NCBI RefSeq assembly: GCF_002940685.1
Contig: NZ_PNFP01000015.1
Span: 124,001-188,000 of the forward strand
Direction: 5' to 3'
DNA from: Ensifer adhaerens
GTDB taxonomy: Bacteria > Pseudomonadota > Alphaproteobacteria > Rhizobiales > Rhizobiaceae
DNA: 64,000 nt
The notes below the pieces were generated by a model. That model did not search any database. It saw only the letters and a list, made by a program, of their open reading frames with translations, and was not told where the DNA came from. This document shows, in pieces, positions 26,886 to 37,333 of the stretch (position 1 is its first letter; each line of letters starts with the position of its first letter). The translations under genes were made by a program, and so were the position numbers.

Positions 26886-26966
26886 GGCGGCAGGTAATTC
26901 TGCCGCCCCCAATGAAATGTCGGGACAAGGCCGTTTGTGATGAAAGTCAAAACGGCCTTGTTCTTT
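26886..26966 (+). terminator. Two hairpins between rpsB and tsf, the second a terminator/attenuator
   Basis: The first is an 8-bp perfect stem (GGCGGCAG 26886-26893, CTGCCGCC 26900-26907). The second is a 12-bp perfect stem (ACAAGGCCGTTT 26925-26936, AAACGGCCTTGT 26950-26961) followed by TCTTTTCTG. The arrangement would reduce rpsB read-through into tsf. E. coli also uses an rpsB-tsf attenuator, which makes it plausible. Confidence 0.75.
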
Positions 26967-27129
26967 TCTGCCGGGGATGGTGCCGATCGGCTCGGATTGT
27001 TGGTTCCGAGCAAAAGCAGCGTGATTCAGTCATCACGATGTCACATTGAAAAGCCATTCCCTGCCACACCTCCTGGTGCCGCGCCTCCAGCGGGCAGCGC
27101 GCCAGCCAAACACGCAAAGAGGCAATAAG

Positions 27130-28053
27130 ATGAGTGTAACTGCAGCAATGGTGAAGGAACTGCGCGAAAAGACCGGCGCAGGCATGATGGATTGCAAGAA
27201 GGCGCTCGCCGAAACCAATGGCGACATGGAAGCTGCGATCGACTGGCTGCGTGCCAAGGGCATCGCAAAGGCCGACAAGAAGTCGGGCCGCACGGCTGCT
27301 GAAGGCCTCATCGGTATTGTCAGCGGCGGCGTCAAGGCTGTCGTCGTCGAAATCAACTCCGAGACCGATTTCGTTGCCCGCAACGAAGCCTTCCAGGAAC
27401 TCGTCCGTGGCGTTGCCAATGTAGCGCTGACCACCGACGGCTCGGTCGACGCCATCGCGGCTGCAAACTACCCGGCAACCGGCAAGTCGGTCGATGAGAC
27501 CATCAAGGACGCGATCGCCACCATCGGCGAGAACATGACGCTGCGTCGCGCAGCCCTGCTCAAGGTCGAAGACGGCGTCGTTGCCACCTACATCCACAAC
27601 GCTGCCGGCGACGGCATCGGCAAGCTCGGCGTTCTCGTCGCCCTGAAGTCGGTCGGCGACAAGGAAGTCCTGTTCTCGGTCGGTCGTCAGATCGCCATGC
27701 ACATTGCTGCGACCAACCCGCTCGCGATCCGTGCGGACGAAGTCGACGCTGCCGTCGCCGAGCGCGAGCGCAACGTCTTCATCGAGCAGTCGCGCGCTTC
27801 GGGCAAGCCGGACAATATCATCGAAAAGATGGTCGAAGGCCGCATGCGCAAGTTCTTCGAAGAAGTTGCCCTGCTGTCGCAGGCCTTCGTCATGAACCCG
27901 GAAATCACCGTCGGTCAGGCCGTCAAGGACGCTGAAAAGCTCGCTGGCGCACCGATCGAAGTCACCGGCATGGCTCGCCTGCTGCTCGGCGAAGGCGTCG
28001 AGAAGGAAGAGTCCGACTTCGCTGCAGAAGTTGCAGCCGTCGCCAAGGGCTGA
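27130..28053 (+). CDS. tsf: Translation elongation factor Ts
   Basis: 307 residues. The N-terminal [19 protein letters not shown] contains the EF-Tu-contacting segment, and [13 protein letters not shown] is the core signature. The two-subdomain core and C-terminal coiled module ([20 protein letters not shown]) are complete. EF-Ts recycles EF-Tu by exchanging GDP for GTP. It is preceded by an attenuator-like hairpin after rpsB and a long 250-bp gap that probably holds its own promoter. Confidence 0.98.
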   Translation: MSVTAAMVKELREKTGAGMMDCKKALAETNGDMEAAIDWLRAKGIAKADKKSGRTAAEGLIGIVSGGVKAVVVEINSETDFVARNEAFQELVRGVANVALTTDGSVDAIAAANYPATGKSVDETIKDAIATIGENMTLRRAALLKVEDGVVATYIHNAAGDGIGKLGVLVALKSVGDKEVLFSVGRQIAMHIAATNPLAIRADEVDAAVAERERNVFIEQSRASGKPDNIIEKMVEGRMRKFFEEVALLSQAFVMNPEITVGQAVKDAEKLAGAPIEVTGMARLLLGEGVEKEESDFAAEVAAVAKG

Positions 28054-28245
28054 TTTCTTCACCCATATTGGGAAAACCTTGGGGCATCGCGTGACAACGC
28101 GGTGCCCTTCGTGTATCCGGCTTCGTCAATGCGCTGGACCCGCCGGAAAACACACCGCTGCGGTTGAAACCATGGTGCGCAATGTGTCCTTATGCGCTGT
28201 GCGCCGCCATCGTGCGCACGCGCGCCGATCTGTTCAGGAGCGATG

Positions 28246-28968
28246 ATGCCGGCCGAGCCACTCTACAAACGCGTTCTACTCAAAGCCTCCGGTGAAGCCC
28301 TGATGGGCAGCCAGGGCTTCGGCATCGACGTGGCCGTTGCCGACCGCATTGCCGCGGATATCGCCGAAGCGCGTGCCATGGGCGTCGAAGTCGGCGTGGT
28401 TGTCGGCGGTGGCAACATCTTCCGCGGCGTCGCCGTTGCGTCCAAGGGTGGCGACCGGGTGACGGGCGACCACATGGGCATGCTGGCAACCGTCATCAAC
28501 GCGCTGGCGCTCGCCACCTCCCTGCGCAAGCTCGACATCGATACGGTCGTGCTCTCGGCGATCGCGATGCCCGAGATCTGCGAGAGCTTCTCGCAGCGCG
28601 CGACGCTCTACCATCTTTCCCTCGGCCGCGTGGTGATCTTCGCCGGCGGCACTGGCAACCCCTTCTTCACGACCGATTCGGCGGCGGCCCTTCGCGCCGC
28701 CGAAATGGGCGCGCAGGCGATCTTCAAGGGCACCCAGGTGGACGGCATCTATTCCGCCGACCCGAAGAAGGATCCGACCGCGACCCGCTTCGACCGCCTG
28801 ACGCACAGCGAAGTCCTCGAGAAGGGCCTTGCCGTCATGGATGTTGCCGCCGTCGCGCTTGCACGCGAAAATGCCATTCCGATCGTTGTCTTCTCCATTC
28901 ATGAGAAGGGTGGGTTTGCGGAAATATTGACCGGCGGCGGTCGCGCGACCATCGTTACAGACAACTGA
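28246..28968 (+). CDS. pyrH: Uridylate kinase PyrH
   Basis: 240 residues. The amino-acid kinase fold starts YKRVLLKASGEALMG. GVVVGGGNIFRG binds phosphate, and GGTGNPFFTTDSAAALRAAE is the UMP-kinase signature. Two ATGs are adjacent; the second (28246) has the better distance to the AGGAG at 28236-28240. PyrH converts UMP to UDP for nucleic-acid and envelope sugar-nucleotide synthesis. frr follows 54 bp downstream. Confidence 0.97.
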   Translation: MPAEPLYKRVLLKASGEALMGSQGFGIDVAVADRIAADIAEARAMGVEVGVVVGGGNIFRGVAVASKGGDRVTGDHMGMLATVINALALATSLRKLDIDTVVLSAIAMPEICESFSQRATLYHLSLGRVVIFAGGTGNPFFTTDSAAALRAAEMGAQAIFKGTQVDGIYSADPKKDPTATRFDRLTHSEVLEKGLAVMDVAAVALARENAIPIVVFSIHEKGGFAEILTGGGRATIVTDN

Positions 28969-29022
28969 GAAGCTGCAGAACGGCCCTTGGGGCTGGCGAA
29001 TGATAGAACGGGAGTTTCGACC

Positions 29023-29583
29023 ATGAGTGAAGGTGTTGACCTGAAGGAACTGAAGCGTCGCATGGATGGCGCCATTTCCGCATTCAAGAGCGATATCGCG
29101 TCGCTCCGTACCGGCCGCGCATCGGCGAACGTTCTGGACCCGGTGACCGTGGAAGCCTATGGCTCGCGCGTGCCGCTCAACCAGGTGGCGAACATCACGG
29201 TTCCCGAGCCGCGCATGCTGTCCGTCTCCGTATGGGACAAGCAGATGGTCGGCGCCGTCGATCGTGGCATTCGCGAGTCGAACCTCGGCCTCAATCCGAT
29301 CATCGACGGCCAGAACCTGCGCATCCCGCTGCCCGAACTCAACGAAGAGCGCCGCAAGTCGCTCGTCAAAGTGGCACATGATTACGCGGAAAAGGCGAAG
29401 GTCGCCGTCCGTCACGTTCGCCGCGATGGCATGGACGACCTGAAAAAAGCCGAAAAGGATGGCGACATCGGCCAGGATATCAGCCGTTCTCAGTCCGAGC
29501 GCGTGCAAAAGATGACCGACGAAACGATTTCCGATATCGACCGCTTGCTCGTCGAGAAGGAAAAGGAAATCATGCAGGTCTGA
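29023..29583 (+). CDS. frr: Ribosome recycling factor
   Basis: 186 residues, the normal length. [22 protein letters not shown] and the C-terminal [19 protein letters not shown] are the family blocks of the three-helix bundle domain. It splits post-termination ribosomes with EF-G. The ATG at 29023 has GGGAG upstream; the longer frame upstream lacks family residues. Confidence 0.98.
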   Translation: MSEGVDLKELKRRMDGAISAFKSDIASLRTGRASANVLDPVTVEAYGSRVPLNQVANITVPEPRMLSVSVWDKQMVGAVDRGIRESNLGLNPIIDGQNLRIPLPELNEERRKSLVKVAHDYAEKAKVAVRHVRRDGMDDLKKAEKDGDIGQDISRSQSERVQKMTDETISDIDRLLVEKEKEIMQV

Positions 29584-29620
29584 TCTGCTCGTGATCTGAG
29601 TCTCCTTTCGCGGACGCCTT

Positions 29621-30364
29621 ATGCAAAACCTCACAGCCACGACCGTTCCGGAACATGTTGCCATCATCATGGATGGCAACGGACGTTGGGCAAACGCGCG
29701 CGGATTGCCGCGCACCATGGGGCACCGCAAGGGCGTCGAGACCGTTCGGGCCGCCGTGAAGACGGCGGGCGAACTGGGGATCCGCTATCTCACGCTCTTT
29801 GCGTTTTCCTCGGAAAACTGGAGCAGGCCGGCGGCGGAAGTCAGCGACCTCATGGGGCTGCTCAAGACCTTCATCCGCCGGGATCTTGCCGATCTGCACC
29901 GCGAGAATGTGCGCATCCGCGTCATCGGTGACCGTTCCAACCTCAGGGGCGATATTCTACCCTTGCTGGTGGAGGCGGAGGAAACGACGCGGGCGAATAC
30001 GGGGATTACCCTCGTCATCGCCTTCAATTATGGCGCACGGGACGAGATGACACGGGCCATGCGGCACCTGGCGGCGGAAGTCGCAGAAGGGCGGCTGCGC
30101 CCGGAGGATATCAATCCCCAGCGTATCGCCGCAACGCTCGACACCTCAGGTATTCCGGACCCGGATCTGATCATCCGCACCAGCGGCGAAGAGCGTCTTT
30201 CCAATTTTCTTCTGTGGCAGGGTGCCTATTCGGAACTGATCTTCGTCCCGGAGTTGTGGCCGGACTTCACCCGTGAGACGTTCCTTGCGGCGCTTGAGAA
30301 GTACGCCTGCCGGGAGCGCCGCTTCGGCGGCGTGTCCGAACCCACGCTGGCGGTTGGATCCTGA
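29621..30364 (+). CDS. uppS: Isoprenyl transferase UppS (undecaprenyl diphosphate synthase)
   Basis: 247 residues. [13 protein letters not shown] holds the catalytic Asp18 and is followed by [12 protein letters not shown]. The C-terminal [19 protein letters not shown] block is the cis-prenyltransferase signature. Product is the C55 lipid carrier for peptidoglycan and polysaccharides. It overlaps cdsA (TGATG, stop 30364/start 30364), so the two genes are translationally coupled. Confidence 0.97.
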   Translation: MQNLTATTVPEHVAIIMDGNGRWANARGLPRTMGHRKGVETVRAAVKTAGELGIRYLTLFAFSSENWSRPAAEVSDLMGLLKTFIRRDLADLHRENVRIRVIGDRSNLRGDILPLLVEAEETTRANTGITLVIAFNYGARDEMTRAMRHLAAEVAEGRLRPEDINPQRIAATLDTSGIPDPDLIIRTSGEERLSNFLLWQGAYSELIFVPELWPDFTRETFLAALEKYACRERRFGGVSEPTLAVGS

Positions 30365-31197
30365 TGCAGACTGAACTCAAGCTTCGTATCGCTTCGGGCG
30401 TGGTGCTCGCGGCGGTGACACTCGCGGCGACCTGGTTCGGCGGTTTGGCGTTTCAGCTCCTGTCGGCGCTGATCGCCCTGCTCGTCTACTACGAATGGTC
30501 GACGATTACCGGTCTCCACGAACGGGATTTCCAGGGCAACGCTCTCGGTTGGCTGGCCCTTGCCGTGATCGCTGGGCTGATCGTCACCGGTTACATCGGC
30601 TACAGCCTGCCCGTGCTGGCGGTCTTCGTCGTGCTCGCCTTGCTTTGGGTGTTTCTGCAGAAGACCAGCTGGTGGCTGCCGGGCGGCATTGCCTATGGCG
30701 GGCTGACCGGCATCTCGCTTGCAGCGCTCCGTGGCGCCGACGATCTTGGCCTGATGGCGACGCTGTTCGTCTTCGCCGTCGTCTGGGCGACCGATATTTT
30801 TGCCTATTTTACCGGTCGCGCGATCGGTGGTCCCAAGCTCGCGCCGCGCATATCGCCCGGCAAGACCTGGTCGGGCGCCATCGGCGGCACAATTTGCGGC
30901 ATCGTTGCCGGCGTTGCCGTCTTTATGGCTTATTTTTCGCTGCAAGATCTCCGGATTCCGATTATCGCGCTGGTGCTTTCCGTCGCCAGCCAGGTGGGAG
31001 ACTTGTTCGAATCTTTCATCAAGCGCCGATTTGGGGTGAAGGATTCCAGCCGCCTCATTCCAGGGCATGGCGGCGTTATGGATCGGGTCGACGGGTTGAT
31101 ATTCGCGTGTGTCGCGGCGTTGATTCTGGTCATGGTTCAGTATTTCGTCAGCGATGGGCGCCAGATCGCTTTCGGATCAGTCCTGTATAGCCTTTAA
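30364..31197 (+). CDS. cdsA: Phosphatidate cytidylyltransferase CdsA
   Basis: 277 residues with about eight hydrophobic segments. The C-terminal signature SFIKRRFGVKDSSRLIPGHG followed by GVMDRVDG is that of the family. PGKTWSGAIGG is also typical. It makes CDP-diacylglycerol from phosphatidate and CTP. Coupled to uppS upstream and 30 bp ahead of rseP; the dxr gene often found between cdsA and rseP elsewhere is absent. Confidence 0.96.
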   Translation: MQTELKLRIASGVVLAAVTLAATWFGGLAFQLLSALIALLVYYEWSTITGLHERDFQGNALGWLALAVIAGLIVTGYIGYSLPVLAVFVVLALLWVFLQKTSWWLPGGIAYGGLTGISLAALRGADDLGLMATLFVFAVVWATDIFAYFTGRAIGGPKLAPRISPGKTWSGAIGGTICGIVAGVAVFMAYFSLQDLRIPIIALVLSVASQVGDLFESFIKRRFGVKDSSRLIPGHGGVMDRVDGLIFACVAALILVMVQYFVSDGRQIAFGSVLYSL

Positions 31198-31227
31198 CCC
31201 AGGCCCGCGGGTGCTTGAGGAACGTTC

Positions 31228-32361
31228 ATGACATATCTGCTTGATGCCCTTCAGATTCTGACCGGCTACGTTGTCCCATTCCTTCTGGTGCTGACGCTTC
31301 TGGTCTTCGTGCACGAGATGGGCCACTACCTCGTCGGCCGCTGGTCGGGCATCCGCATCCTCGCCTTTTCGATCGGCTTTGGACCCGAGCTTGTCGGCTG
31401 GACCGACCGGCACGGAACCCGGTGGAAGCTGGCGGCAATCCCTCTTGGCGGCTACGTCAAGTTCTATGGCGACGAGGATGCGGCAAGCATACCGGATTAC
31501 AAGCGCCTGGAGGCGTTGGCGCCGGAAGAGCGCAGCCGGACCTTCCTCGGCGCCAAGCTGTGGAAGCGGGCGGCAACCGTAGCGGCCGGGCCGATCGCGA
31601 ACTTCATCCTCGCCATCGCCATCTTTGCCGTTCTGTTCTCCGTCTATGGGCGTCAGGTCGCTGACCCCGTCGTTGCGCGGGTGAACGAGAACAGCGCCGC
31701 CGCACAGGCTGGCGTCGTTCCAGGGGATCGCCTGATCTCGATCGACAATACGCCTGTTGTCACCTTCGACGACGTCCGCCGCTATGTCAGCGTTCGTCCC
31801 GAGATGCCGATCTCGATCCGAATCGAACGCAACGGCGCGATGCTCGATCTGTCGATGGTGCCGCAGCGCACCGAGCTCACGGACCAGTTCGGCAACAAGA
31901 TGGAAATCGGCGTCATCGGTATCCTGACCGATCAGGAGGCCGGCAACTTCCGCACGGTCACCTATGGCCCGATCGAGGCCGTCGGACAGGGCGTCCTGCA
32001 AAGCTGGCACGTTGTCACCGGCACGTTCGACTATCTTTCCAATGTCGTGACCGGTCGGATGAAGGCGGACCAGATCGGTGGGCCGATCCGCGTGGCCAAG
32101 GTTTCGGGGCAGATGGCGACGCTTGGAATTCCGTTTTTGCTGAATATTGCTGCGATCCTGTCTGTTTCCATAGGATTGCTTAACCTCATGCCCGTTCCGG
32201 TGCTTGATGGCGGCCACTTGATGTTCTATGCGGTTGAGGCCTTGCGCGGAAGGCCGGTGGGCCCGGCCGCGCAGGATGTCGCCTACCGGATCGGTTTTGC
32301 CATGGTGCTGATGCTCATGGTGTTTGCCACCTGGAACGACATATCGATGTTCTTCGGCTAG
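31228..32361 (+). CDS. rseP: Site-2 zinc metalloprotease RseP
   Basis: 377 residues. H29-E30-M-G-H33 in the first membrane segment is the zinc site; the NLMPVPVLDGGHL motif near 326 supplies the third ligand (D327). One PDZ domain (NSAAAQAGVVPGDRLISIDN) lies between. It cleaves membrane-spanning anti-sigma or other substrates within the membrane. It lies between cdsA and bamA, the normal location for an envelope stress protease. Confidence 0.95.
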   Translation: MTYLLDALQILTGYVVPFLLVLTLLVFVHEMGHYLVGRWSGIRILAFSIGFGPELVGWTDRHGTRWKLAAIPLGGYVKFYGDEDAASIPDYKRLEALAPEERSRTFLGAKLWKRAATVAAGPIANFILAIAIFAVLFSVYGRQVADPVVARVNENSAAAQAGVVPGDRLISIDNTPVVTFDDVRRYVSVRPEMPISIRIERNGAMLDLSMVPQRTELTDQFGNKMEIGVIGILTDQEAGNFRTVTYGPIEAVGQGVLQSWHVVTGTFDYLSNVVTGRMKADQIGGPIRVAKVSGQMATLGIPFLLNIAAILSVSIGLLNLMPVPVLDGGHLMFYAVEALRGRPVGPAAQDVAYRIGFAMVLMLMVFATWNDISMFFG

Positions 32362-32611
32362 CGTTCGGCCGGGGAAACGGCGAGGGGGATTTCGACGGAT
32401 ACTGTGAACGATTGGTTTTCAACGGCTTGCGACGAAAGGTTTTGTTTACGATAAATCGAAGCTGTAGTGGCCGTTAAGCCACGGTTCGAATTGAAGTAAA
32501 CAGAAATTAACGAGCTGGCTTGCTTGTATGGGAAAAGCGGTTAAAACGGCAACCGTGACCGGAGTCGGCACGAAATTGCCGCGCGACGTTTGGAAAAGGT
32601 AAGATTTGAAC

Positions 32612-34945
32612 ATGAAAGCTGGTTCAAGGTTTTTGAACGCGGTGTCGGCGGCTGCGCTGTCAACAAGCATTGTTGTTTCCGGCGCTGGTGTTGGGTTGCT
32701 CGCAGGCACGTCCGTTGCAGAGGCCGCCACCATCAGTCGTGTCGAAGTGCGCGGCGCCACGCGCGTCAGCGCTGAAACGGTTCGCGCAAACATCACGATC
32801 GTTCCGGGCAAGAGCTTCAGCAACGCCGACATCGACGCTTCCGTGAAGCGCCTGTATGCGACCGGTTACTTCTCCGACGTCAGCATCAACGTGTCCGGTG
32901 GGACGCTGGTTGTCAGCGTCAGCGAGAATCAGTTGGTCAACCAGGTCGTCTTCAACGGCAACCGCAAGATCAAGGACGACAAGCTCCAGGGCATCGTGCG
33001 CACACAGCCGCTTGGCCCTTACAGCGAAGCGACCGTCGAGACGGACATCCAGAACATCAAGGATGCCTATGCCGCCATCGGTCGTGGCGACGTCACGGTG
33101 ACGACGCAGGTCGTTCCGGTCGCCGAAGGTCGCGTCAACCTCGCATTCGTCATCAACGAAGGCGAGCGCACCAAGATTTCCCAGATCAACTTCGTCGGCA
33201 ACGAGGCTTACAGCGACGGTCGCCTGCAGTCCGTTATCGCGACGAAGGAATCGGGTATTTTCTCCTTCATTACCCGCAAGGACGTCTACAACCCGGACAA
33301 GCTGCGCGCGGACGAAGAACTGCTGCGTCAGTTCTACTACAACCGCGGTTATGCTGACTTCCAGGTCGTTTCCTCGGATGCCACGCTCAACGAAGCGACC
33401 AACGAGTACACGGTGACGATCACCGTCGAAGAAGGTCCGCGCTATGATTTCGGCTCCGTCAACGTCGAATCGACGGTTGAAGGCGTCAATGCCGAAGAAC
33501 TGAAGGGTCTCGTTCTGAGCCGTGAGGGCTCGGTCTACAAGGCCAAGGACGTTCAGGCGACGATGAGCGAGATTTCCAAGCGTGTCGCTTCGGAGGGCTA
33601 TCCTTTTGCGCGCGTTACGCCGCGCGGCAACCGCGACCTCGCCAATCACACGATCGCCGTCGACTACCTCGTCGACCAGGGCGAACGTGCCTACGTCGAG
33701 CGCATCGAGATCCGTGGCAACACCCGCACGCGCGACTACGTCATCCGTCGCGAGTTCGACATGGGTGAAGGCGACGCCTTCAACCAGGAAATGGTCGCGC
33801 GCGCCAAGCGTCGCCTGGAGGCGCTCGGTTACTTCTCGACCGTCAACATCTCGACCGCACCGGGCAGCGCTGCTGACCGCGTCGTCGTCATCGTCGACGT
33901 TCAGGACCAGTCGACCGGTTCGTTCGGTATCGGTGCAGGTTACTCTGCCGGTAGCGGCGGTGGCTTCCTCGTCGAAGCGTCGATCGAAGAAAAGAACTTC
34001 CTCGGTCGCGGCCAGTATATCCGCGTTGCTGCCGGTCGGGGCGACGAAAGCCGCACGTACAACGTTTCGTTCACGGAGCCGTACTTCCTTGGCTACCGTC
34101 TGGCCGCAGGCTTCGACGTCTTCAAGAACGAAAACGACTTCGATGACGACAACTACAGCTACGAAGATCAGGGCTTCAGCCTGCGCGTAACGGCGCCGAT
34201 CACCGAGAACCTGTCGACGACGCTGCGTTACAACTTCACGCAGTTCGACTATAGCGGCAACGTCGCGAAGCTGTCTTCGCCTTACGTTCGCGCGGTCGAG
34301 GGTGGCAACTGGGTTCGTTCGTCGATCTCGCAGTCGATCACCTACAACACGCTCGACGATGCGCAGCTTCCGCACGACGGTATTCTTGCGACCTTCACGC
34401 ATGAATTCGCCGGCCTCGGTGGTGACTCCGACTTCTACAAGATGACCGGTAAGGCCAAGTGGTACTACACCGTCAACGACGAAGCCGACATCATCGCGTC
34501 GCTCGGCGGTAGCGCCGGCCATATCTTCGAAACCGGCAGCGACCTGCAGGTTTTCGACCAGTTCCAGCTCGGTACCAGCGACATCCGCGGCTTCGAGCGC
34601 AATGGTATTGGTCCACGCGACAAGGCGACGGGCGACTCGCTCGGTGGCACGACCTACTTCACGGCTTCGGCCGAGGCGACGTTCCCGCTTCCGGGTATCC
34701 CGCGTGACAGCGGCTTCCGCGGTGCGGTCTTCGCCGATGCTGGCACGCTCTACAGCAACCAGGTCAAGATGGCTCCGGGCGAAACCGTGCAGGGCAACAA
34801 CTCGTCGCTGCGTGCGTCGGTCGGTATCGGCCTGATCTGGGCTTCGCCGTTCGGTCCGCTGCGTGTCGACTACGCGTGGCCTGTCGCCAAGGAAGATTTC
34901 GACCGGGTGCAGAACCTGAAGTTCGGTATTTCCTCGTCGTTCTGA
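32612..34945 (+). CDS. bamA: Outer membrane protein assembly factor BamA
   Basis: 777 residues. The signal peptide ends near residue 32 (SVAEA/AT). Five POTRA domains follow (about 35-430; [22 protein letters not shown] lies in the last) and then a 16-strand barrel ending in the C-terminal Phe signature (LKFGISSSF). The loop-6 RGF motif is visible as [13 protein letters not shown]. BamA folds outer-membrane proteins. I start at ATG 32612 after an AAAAGG site. The 250-bp gap after rseP suggests its own promoter. Confidence 0.97.
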   Translation: MKAGSRFLNAVSAAALSTSIVVSGAGVGLLAGTSVAEAATISRVEVRGATRVSAETVRANITIVPGKSFSNADIDASVKRLYATGYFSDVSINVSGGTLVVSVSENQLVNQVVFNGNRKIKDDKLQGIVRTQPLGPYSEATVETDIQNIKDAYAAIGRGDVTVTTQVVPVAEGRVNLAFVINEGERTKISQINFVGNEAYSDGRLQSVIATKESGIFSFITRKDVYNPDKLRADEELLRQFYYNRGYADFQVVSSDATLNEATNEYTVTITVEEGPRYDFGSVNVESTVEGVNAEELKGLVLSREGSVYKAKDVQATMSEISKRVASEGYPFARVTPRGNRDLANHTIAVDYLVDQGERAYVERIEIRGNTRTRDYVIRREFDMGEGDAFNQEMVARAKRRLEALGYFSTVNISTAPGSAADRVVVIVDVQDQSTGSFGIGAGYSAGSGGGFLVEASIEEKNFLGRGQYIRVAAGRGDESRTYNVSFTEPYFLGYRLAAGFDVFKNENDFDDDNYSYEDQGFSLRVTAPITENLSTTLRYNFTQFDYSGNVAKLSSPYVRAVEGGNWVRSSISQSITYNTLDDAQLPHDGILATFTHEFAGLGGDSDFYKMTGKAKWYYTVNDEADIIASLGGSAGHIFETGSDLQVFDQFQLGTSDIRGFERNGIGPRDKATGDSLGGTTYFTASAEATFPLPGIPRDSGFRGAVFADAGTLYSNQVKMAPGETVQGNNSSLRASVGIGLIWASPFGPLRVDYAWPVAKEDFDRVQNLKFGISSSF

Positions 34946-34991
34946 TAAGAAGCAGTCCAGAACTGCCAAAAAAGATCGTTCTGGAGTGTCC

Positions 34992-36059
34992 ATGGAACAG
35001 AACTGGTTTTTTCCACCCCATGATGGGATCCGCCTGGGTGACCTGGCGGATCAGATTGGGGCGGAGTTGGTGGATGTCGCGGTCGCAGACCGCGCCGTCC
35101 GTTCCGTAGCGCCGGTCTATCGGGCGAAGCCCGGTGACGTCTGCTACATGTTGTCTCGCAAGAGCCGCGCCGAACTCGAAACCTGCGAGGCGTCGGCGAT
35201 CATCTGCGACAAGGCGATTGCGTCGCTCGTTCCTTCCCATATCCCAGTCCTTCTGACGGCCCGCCCGCATACCGCCTTTGCGCTTGCCGGCACGCTGTTG
35301 CACGAGATTGCGATGCGCCCGGCACGCAATACGAGCCTGCGCGGCATCGCGCCCGGCGCGTTTGTGGACCCGACGGCAAGGCTTGAAGACGATGTCGAGG
35401 TCGAGCCGATGGCTGTCATTGGTGCCGGCGCCGAGATCGGCCGCGGCACGCGGATTGCAGCCGGCGCGATCATCGGTCCGGGCGTGCGCATCGGTCGCGA
35501 CTGCACGATTGCCGCAGGCGCGAGCGTGCTCTGTGCGCTCGTCGGCAACAGCGTCATCATCCACCCCGGCGCTCGCATCGGGCAGGACGGCTTTGGCTAT
35601 GCGCCGGGTCCGAAGGGCGGGATGATCAAGATCGTCCAGGTCGGGCGCGTGATCATCCAGGATCATGTCGAGATCGGCGCGAATACGACGATTGACCGTG
35701 GCACGATGGATGACACGGTGATCGGCGAGGGCACCAAGATCGACAATCTCGTTCAAGTCGGTCACAACGTGCGCATCGGTCGCTATTGCGGCATCGTCAG
35801 CGGTGTCGGCATCGCCGGTAGCACGAAGATCGGCGACGGCGTCATGATTGGCGGCGGCAGCGGCGTCAATGGCCACATTACCGTCGGCGACGGCGTCCAG
35901 ATCGCTGCCATGAGCGGCGTGGCGGCCGATGTTCCGGCCGGCGAACGTTATGGCGGTATTCCGGCGCGCCCGATGCGTGATTTCCTGCGCGACGTTGCGG
36001 AAATGGCCATGCGGGCAGAGGAAAGACAGAAAAAGAAGAAGGGCGGCGCGAATGAGTGA
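34992..36059 (+). CDS. lpxD: UDP-3-O-(3-hydroxymyristoyl)glucosamine N-acyltransferase LpxD
   Basis: 355 residues. An N-terminal uridine-binding part (1-100) is followed by hexapeptide repeats of a left-handed beta-helix ([20 protein letters not shown] and on) and a short helical end. GGRSG-like and [15 protein letters not shown] contain the catalytic-His region of the family (H in [12 protein letters not shown]). It adds the second fatty chain in lipid A synthesis. The ATG at 34992 has GGAG 5 bp upstream, which rules in favour over GTG 34986. The end overlaps fabZ by 8 bp. Confidence 0.96.
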   Translation: MEQNWFFPPHDGIRLGDLADQIGAELVDVAVADRAVRSVAPVYRAKPGDVCYMLSRKSRAELETCEASAIICDKAIASLVPSHIPVLLTARPHTAFALAGTLLHEIAMRPARNTSLRGIAPGAFVDPTARLEDDVEVEPMAVIGAGAEIGRGTRIAAGAIIGPGVRIGRDCTIAAGASVLCALVGNSVIIHPGARIGQDGFGYAPGPKGGMIKIVQVGRVIIQDHVEIGANTTIDRGTMDDTVIGEGTKIDNLVQVGHNVRIGRYCGIVSGVGIAGSTKIGDGVMIGGGSGVNGHITVGDGVQIAAMSGVAADVPAGERYGGIPARPMRDFLRDVAEMAMRAEERQKKKKGGANE

Positions 36060-36516
36060 AGCAGCAACGGTTCTCGGTACGGCGGATATTCAGGAAATCC
36101 TGAAACTGCTTCCCCATCGCTACCCATTTCTGCTCGTCGATCGCATCATCGAGATCGACGGCGACAATTCGGCGATCGGCATCAAGAACGTTTCGGCGAA
36201 CGAGCCGCATTTCACCGGCCACTTCCCCGAGCAGCCGATCATGCCTGGCGTCCTGCTCGTCGAGGGCATGGCGCAGACGGCCGGCGCGATCTGTGCCCGC
36301 AAGGTCGGAACCGGCACGAACCTCGTCTATTTCATGACCATCGACAATGCGCGTTTCCGCAAGCCGGTCGTGCCCGGCGATCGCGTCGAGTTCCATGTCG
36401 TCAAGCAGAAGCAGCGTGGCAATATCTGGAAATTTCACTGTGATGCAAAAGTTGACGGGCAACTTGTCGCAGAAGCTGATATCGGCGCGATGATAGTCAG
36501 CAAGGAAGACGCCTGA
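36052..36516 (+). CDS. fabZ: 3-hydroxyacyl-ACP dehydratase FabZ
   Basis: 154 residues. [14 protein letters not shown] begins the hotdog domain; catalytic H57 is in [13 protein letters not shown] and E71 in [11 protein letters not shown]. It dehydrates 3-hydroxyacyl-ACP for fatty-acid elongation, competing with LpxA/LpxD for the same acyl-ACP, so its placement between them balances phospholipid and lipid A. It overlaps lpxD and is 2 bp ahead of lpxA. Confidence 0.97.
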   Translation: MSEAATVLGTADIQEILKLLPHRYPFLLVDRIIEIDGDNSAIGIKNVSANEPHFTGHFPEQPIMPGVLLVEGMAQTAGAICARKVGTGTNLVYFMTIDNARFRKPVVPGDRVEFHVVKQKQRGNIWKFHCDAKVDGQLVAEADIGAMIVSKEDA

Positions 36517-36518
36517 AC

Positions 36519-37328
36519 ATGATTGCAGCATCTGCGAAGATCCACCCGTCCTCGATCGTCGAGAGCGGGGCTGTGATCGGCGAGAACGTCAAGATCGGCC
36601 CGTTTTGCTTTATCGGGCCGAAAGTCGTTCTGGGCGACGACGTCGAGCTTCTCAGCCATGTCGTGGTGTCCGGCCGCACGAGCGTCGGCAAGGGCACGAA
36701 GATTTTTCCGAACGCCGTGGTCGGCGGCGATTCGCAAAGCGTTCATCACAGCGCCGTCGATACCGAACTGCTGATCGGCGCCAACTGCACGATCCGCGAA
36801 GGCGTGACGATGAACACGGGGACCGTCGAACATGGCGGCAAGACGATCGTCGGCGACAACAACCTCTTTCTTGCCAATTCGCACGTGGCGCATGATTGCC
36901 GCCTCGGCAACAACATCATCCTGTCCAACAACGTGATGCTGGCCGGCCATGTCACGGTCGAGGACCGCGTCATTCTCGGGGGCGGCTGCGCGGTGCACCA
37001 GTTCACGCGCGTGGGCCGTCAGGCCTTTATCGGCGGTCTGTCGGCCGTCAGCTACGATGTCATTCCTTATGGCATGCTCAACGGCAACCCCGGTCTGCTC
37101 AGCGGGCTGAATGTTGTCGGCATGACCCGGGCCGGCATCGATCGCGCCACGATCCACGTGGTCCGCCGGGCCTACAAGCAGATCTTCGAAGGGCCGGAAT
37201 CGATCCGCGCCAATGCCGCAGCGATCCGCGAAGACTATATTGATTGTGCGCCGGTCATTGAAATTCTCGATTTCATCGGCGCCGAGAGTGATCGGGCGCT
37301 GTCGTCGCCGCAGCGCGGCAAGGCCTGA
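36519..37328 (+). CDS. lpxA: UDP-N-acetylglucosamine acyltransferase LpxA
   Basis: 269 residues. Hexapeptide beta-helix repeats fill the N-terminal two-thirds, with the catalytic pair H122/H125 in [13 protein letters not shown] at the same numbers as in E. coli. [24 protein letters not shown] is the conserved continuation. It starts lipid A synthesis. Two-base gap from fabZ and 5-base gap to lpxI indicate tight coupling. Confidence 0.97.
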   Translation: MIAASAKIHPSSIVESGAVIGENVKIGPFCFIGPKVVLGDDVELLSHVVVSGRTSVGKGTKIFPNAVVGGDSQSVHHSAVDTELLIGANCTIREGVTMNTGTVEHGGKTIVGDNNLFLANSHVAHDCRLGNNIILSNNVMLAGHVTVEDRVILGGGCAVHQFTRVGRQAFIGGLSAVSYDVIPYGMLNGNPGLLSGLNVVGMTRAGIDRATIHVVRRAYKQIFEGPESIRANAAAIREDYIDCAPVIEILDFIGAESDRALSSPQRGKA

Positions 37329-37333
37329 CCGTG

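Noticed and set aside
28054-28245. GGGCATCGCG / CGCGGTGCCC hairpin between tsf and pyrH as a terminator
   Set aside because: The stem has a mismatch and is followed by TTCGTGTATCC rather than a T-run, so termination is not supported.
32660-34993. A 777-codon open frame antisense to bamA
   Set aside because: Shadow of bamA; low-complexity Asp/Val/Arg text and no ribosome site or domain.
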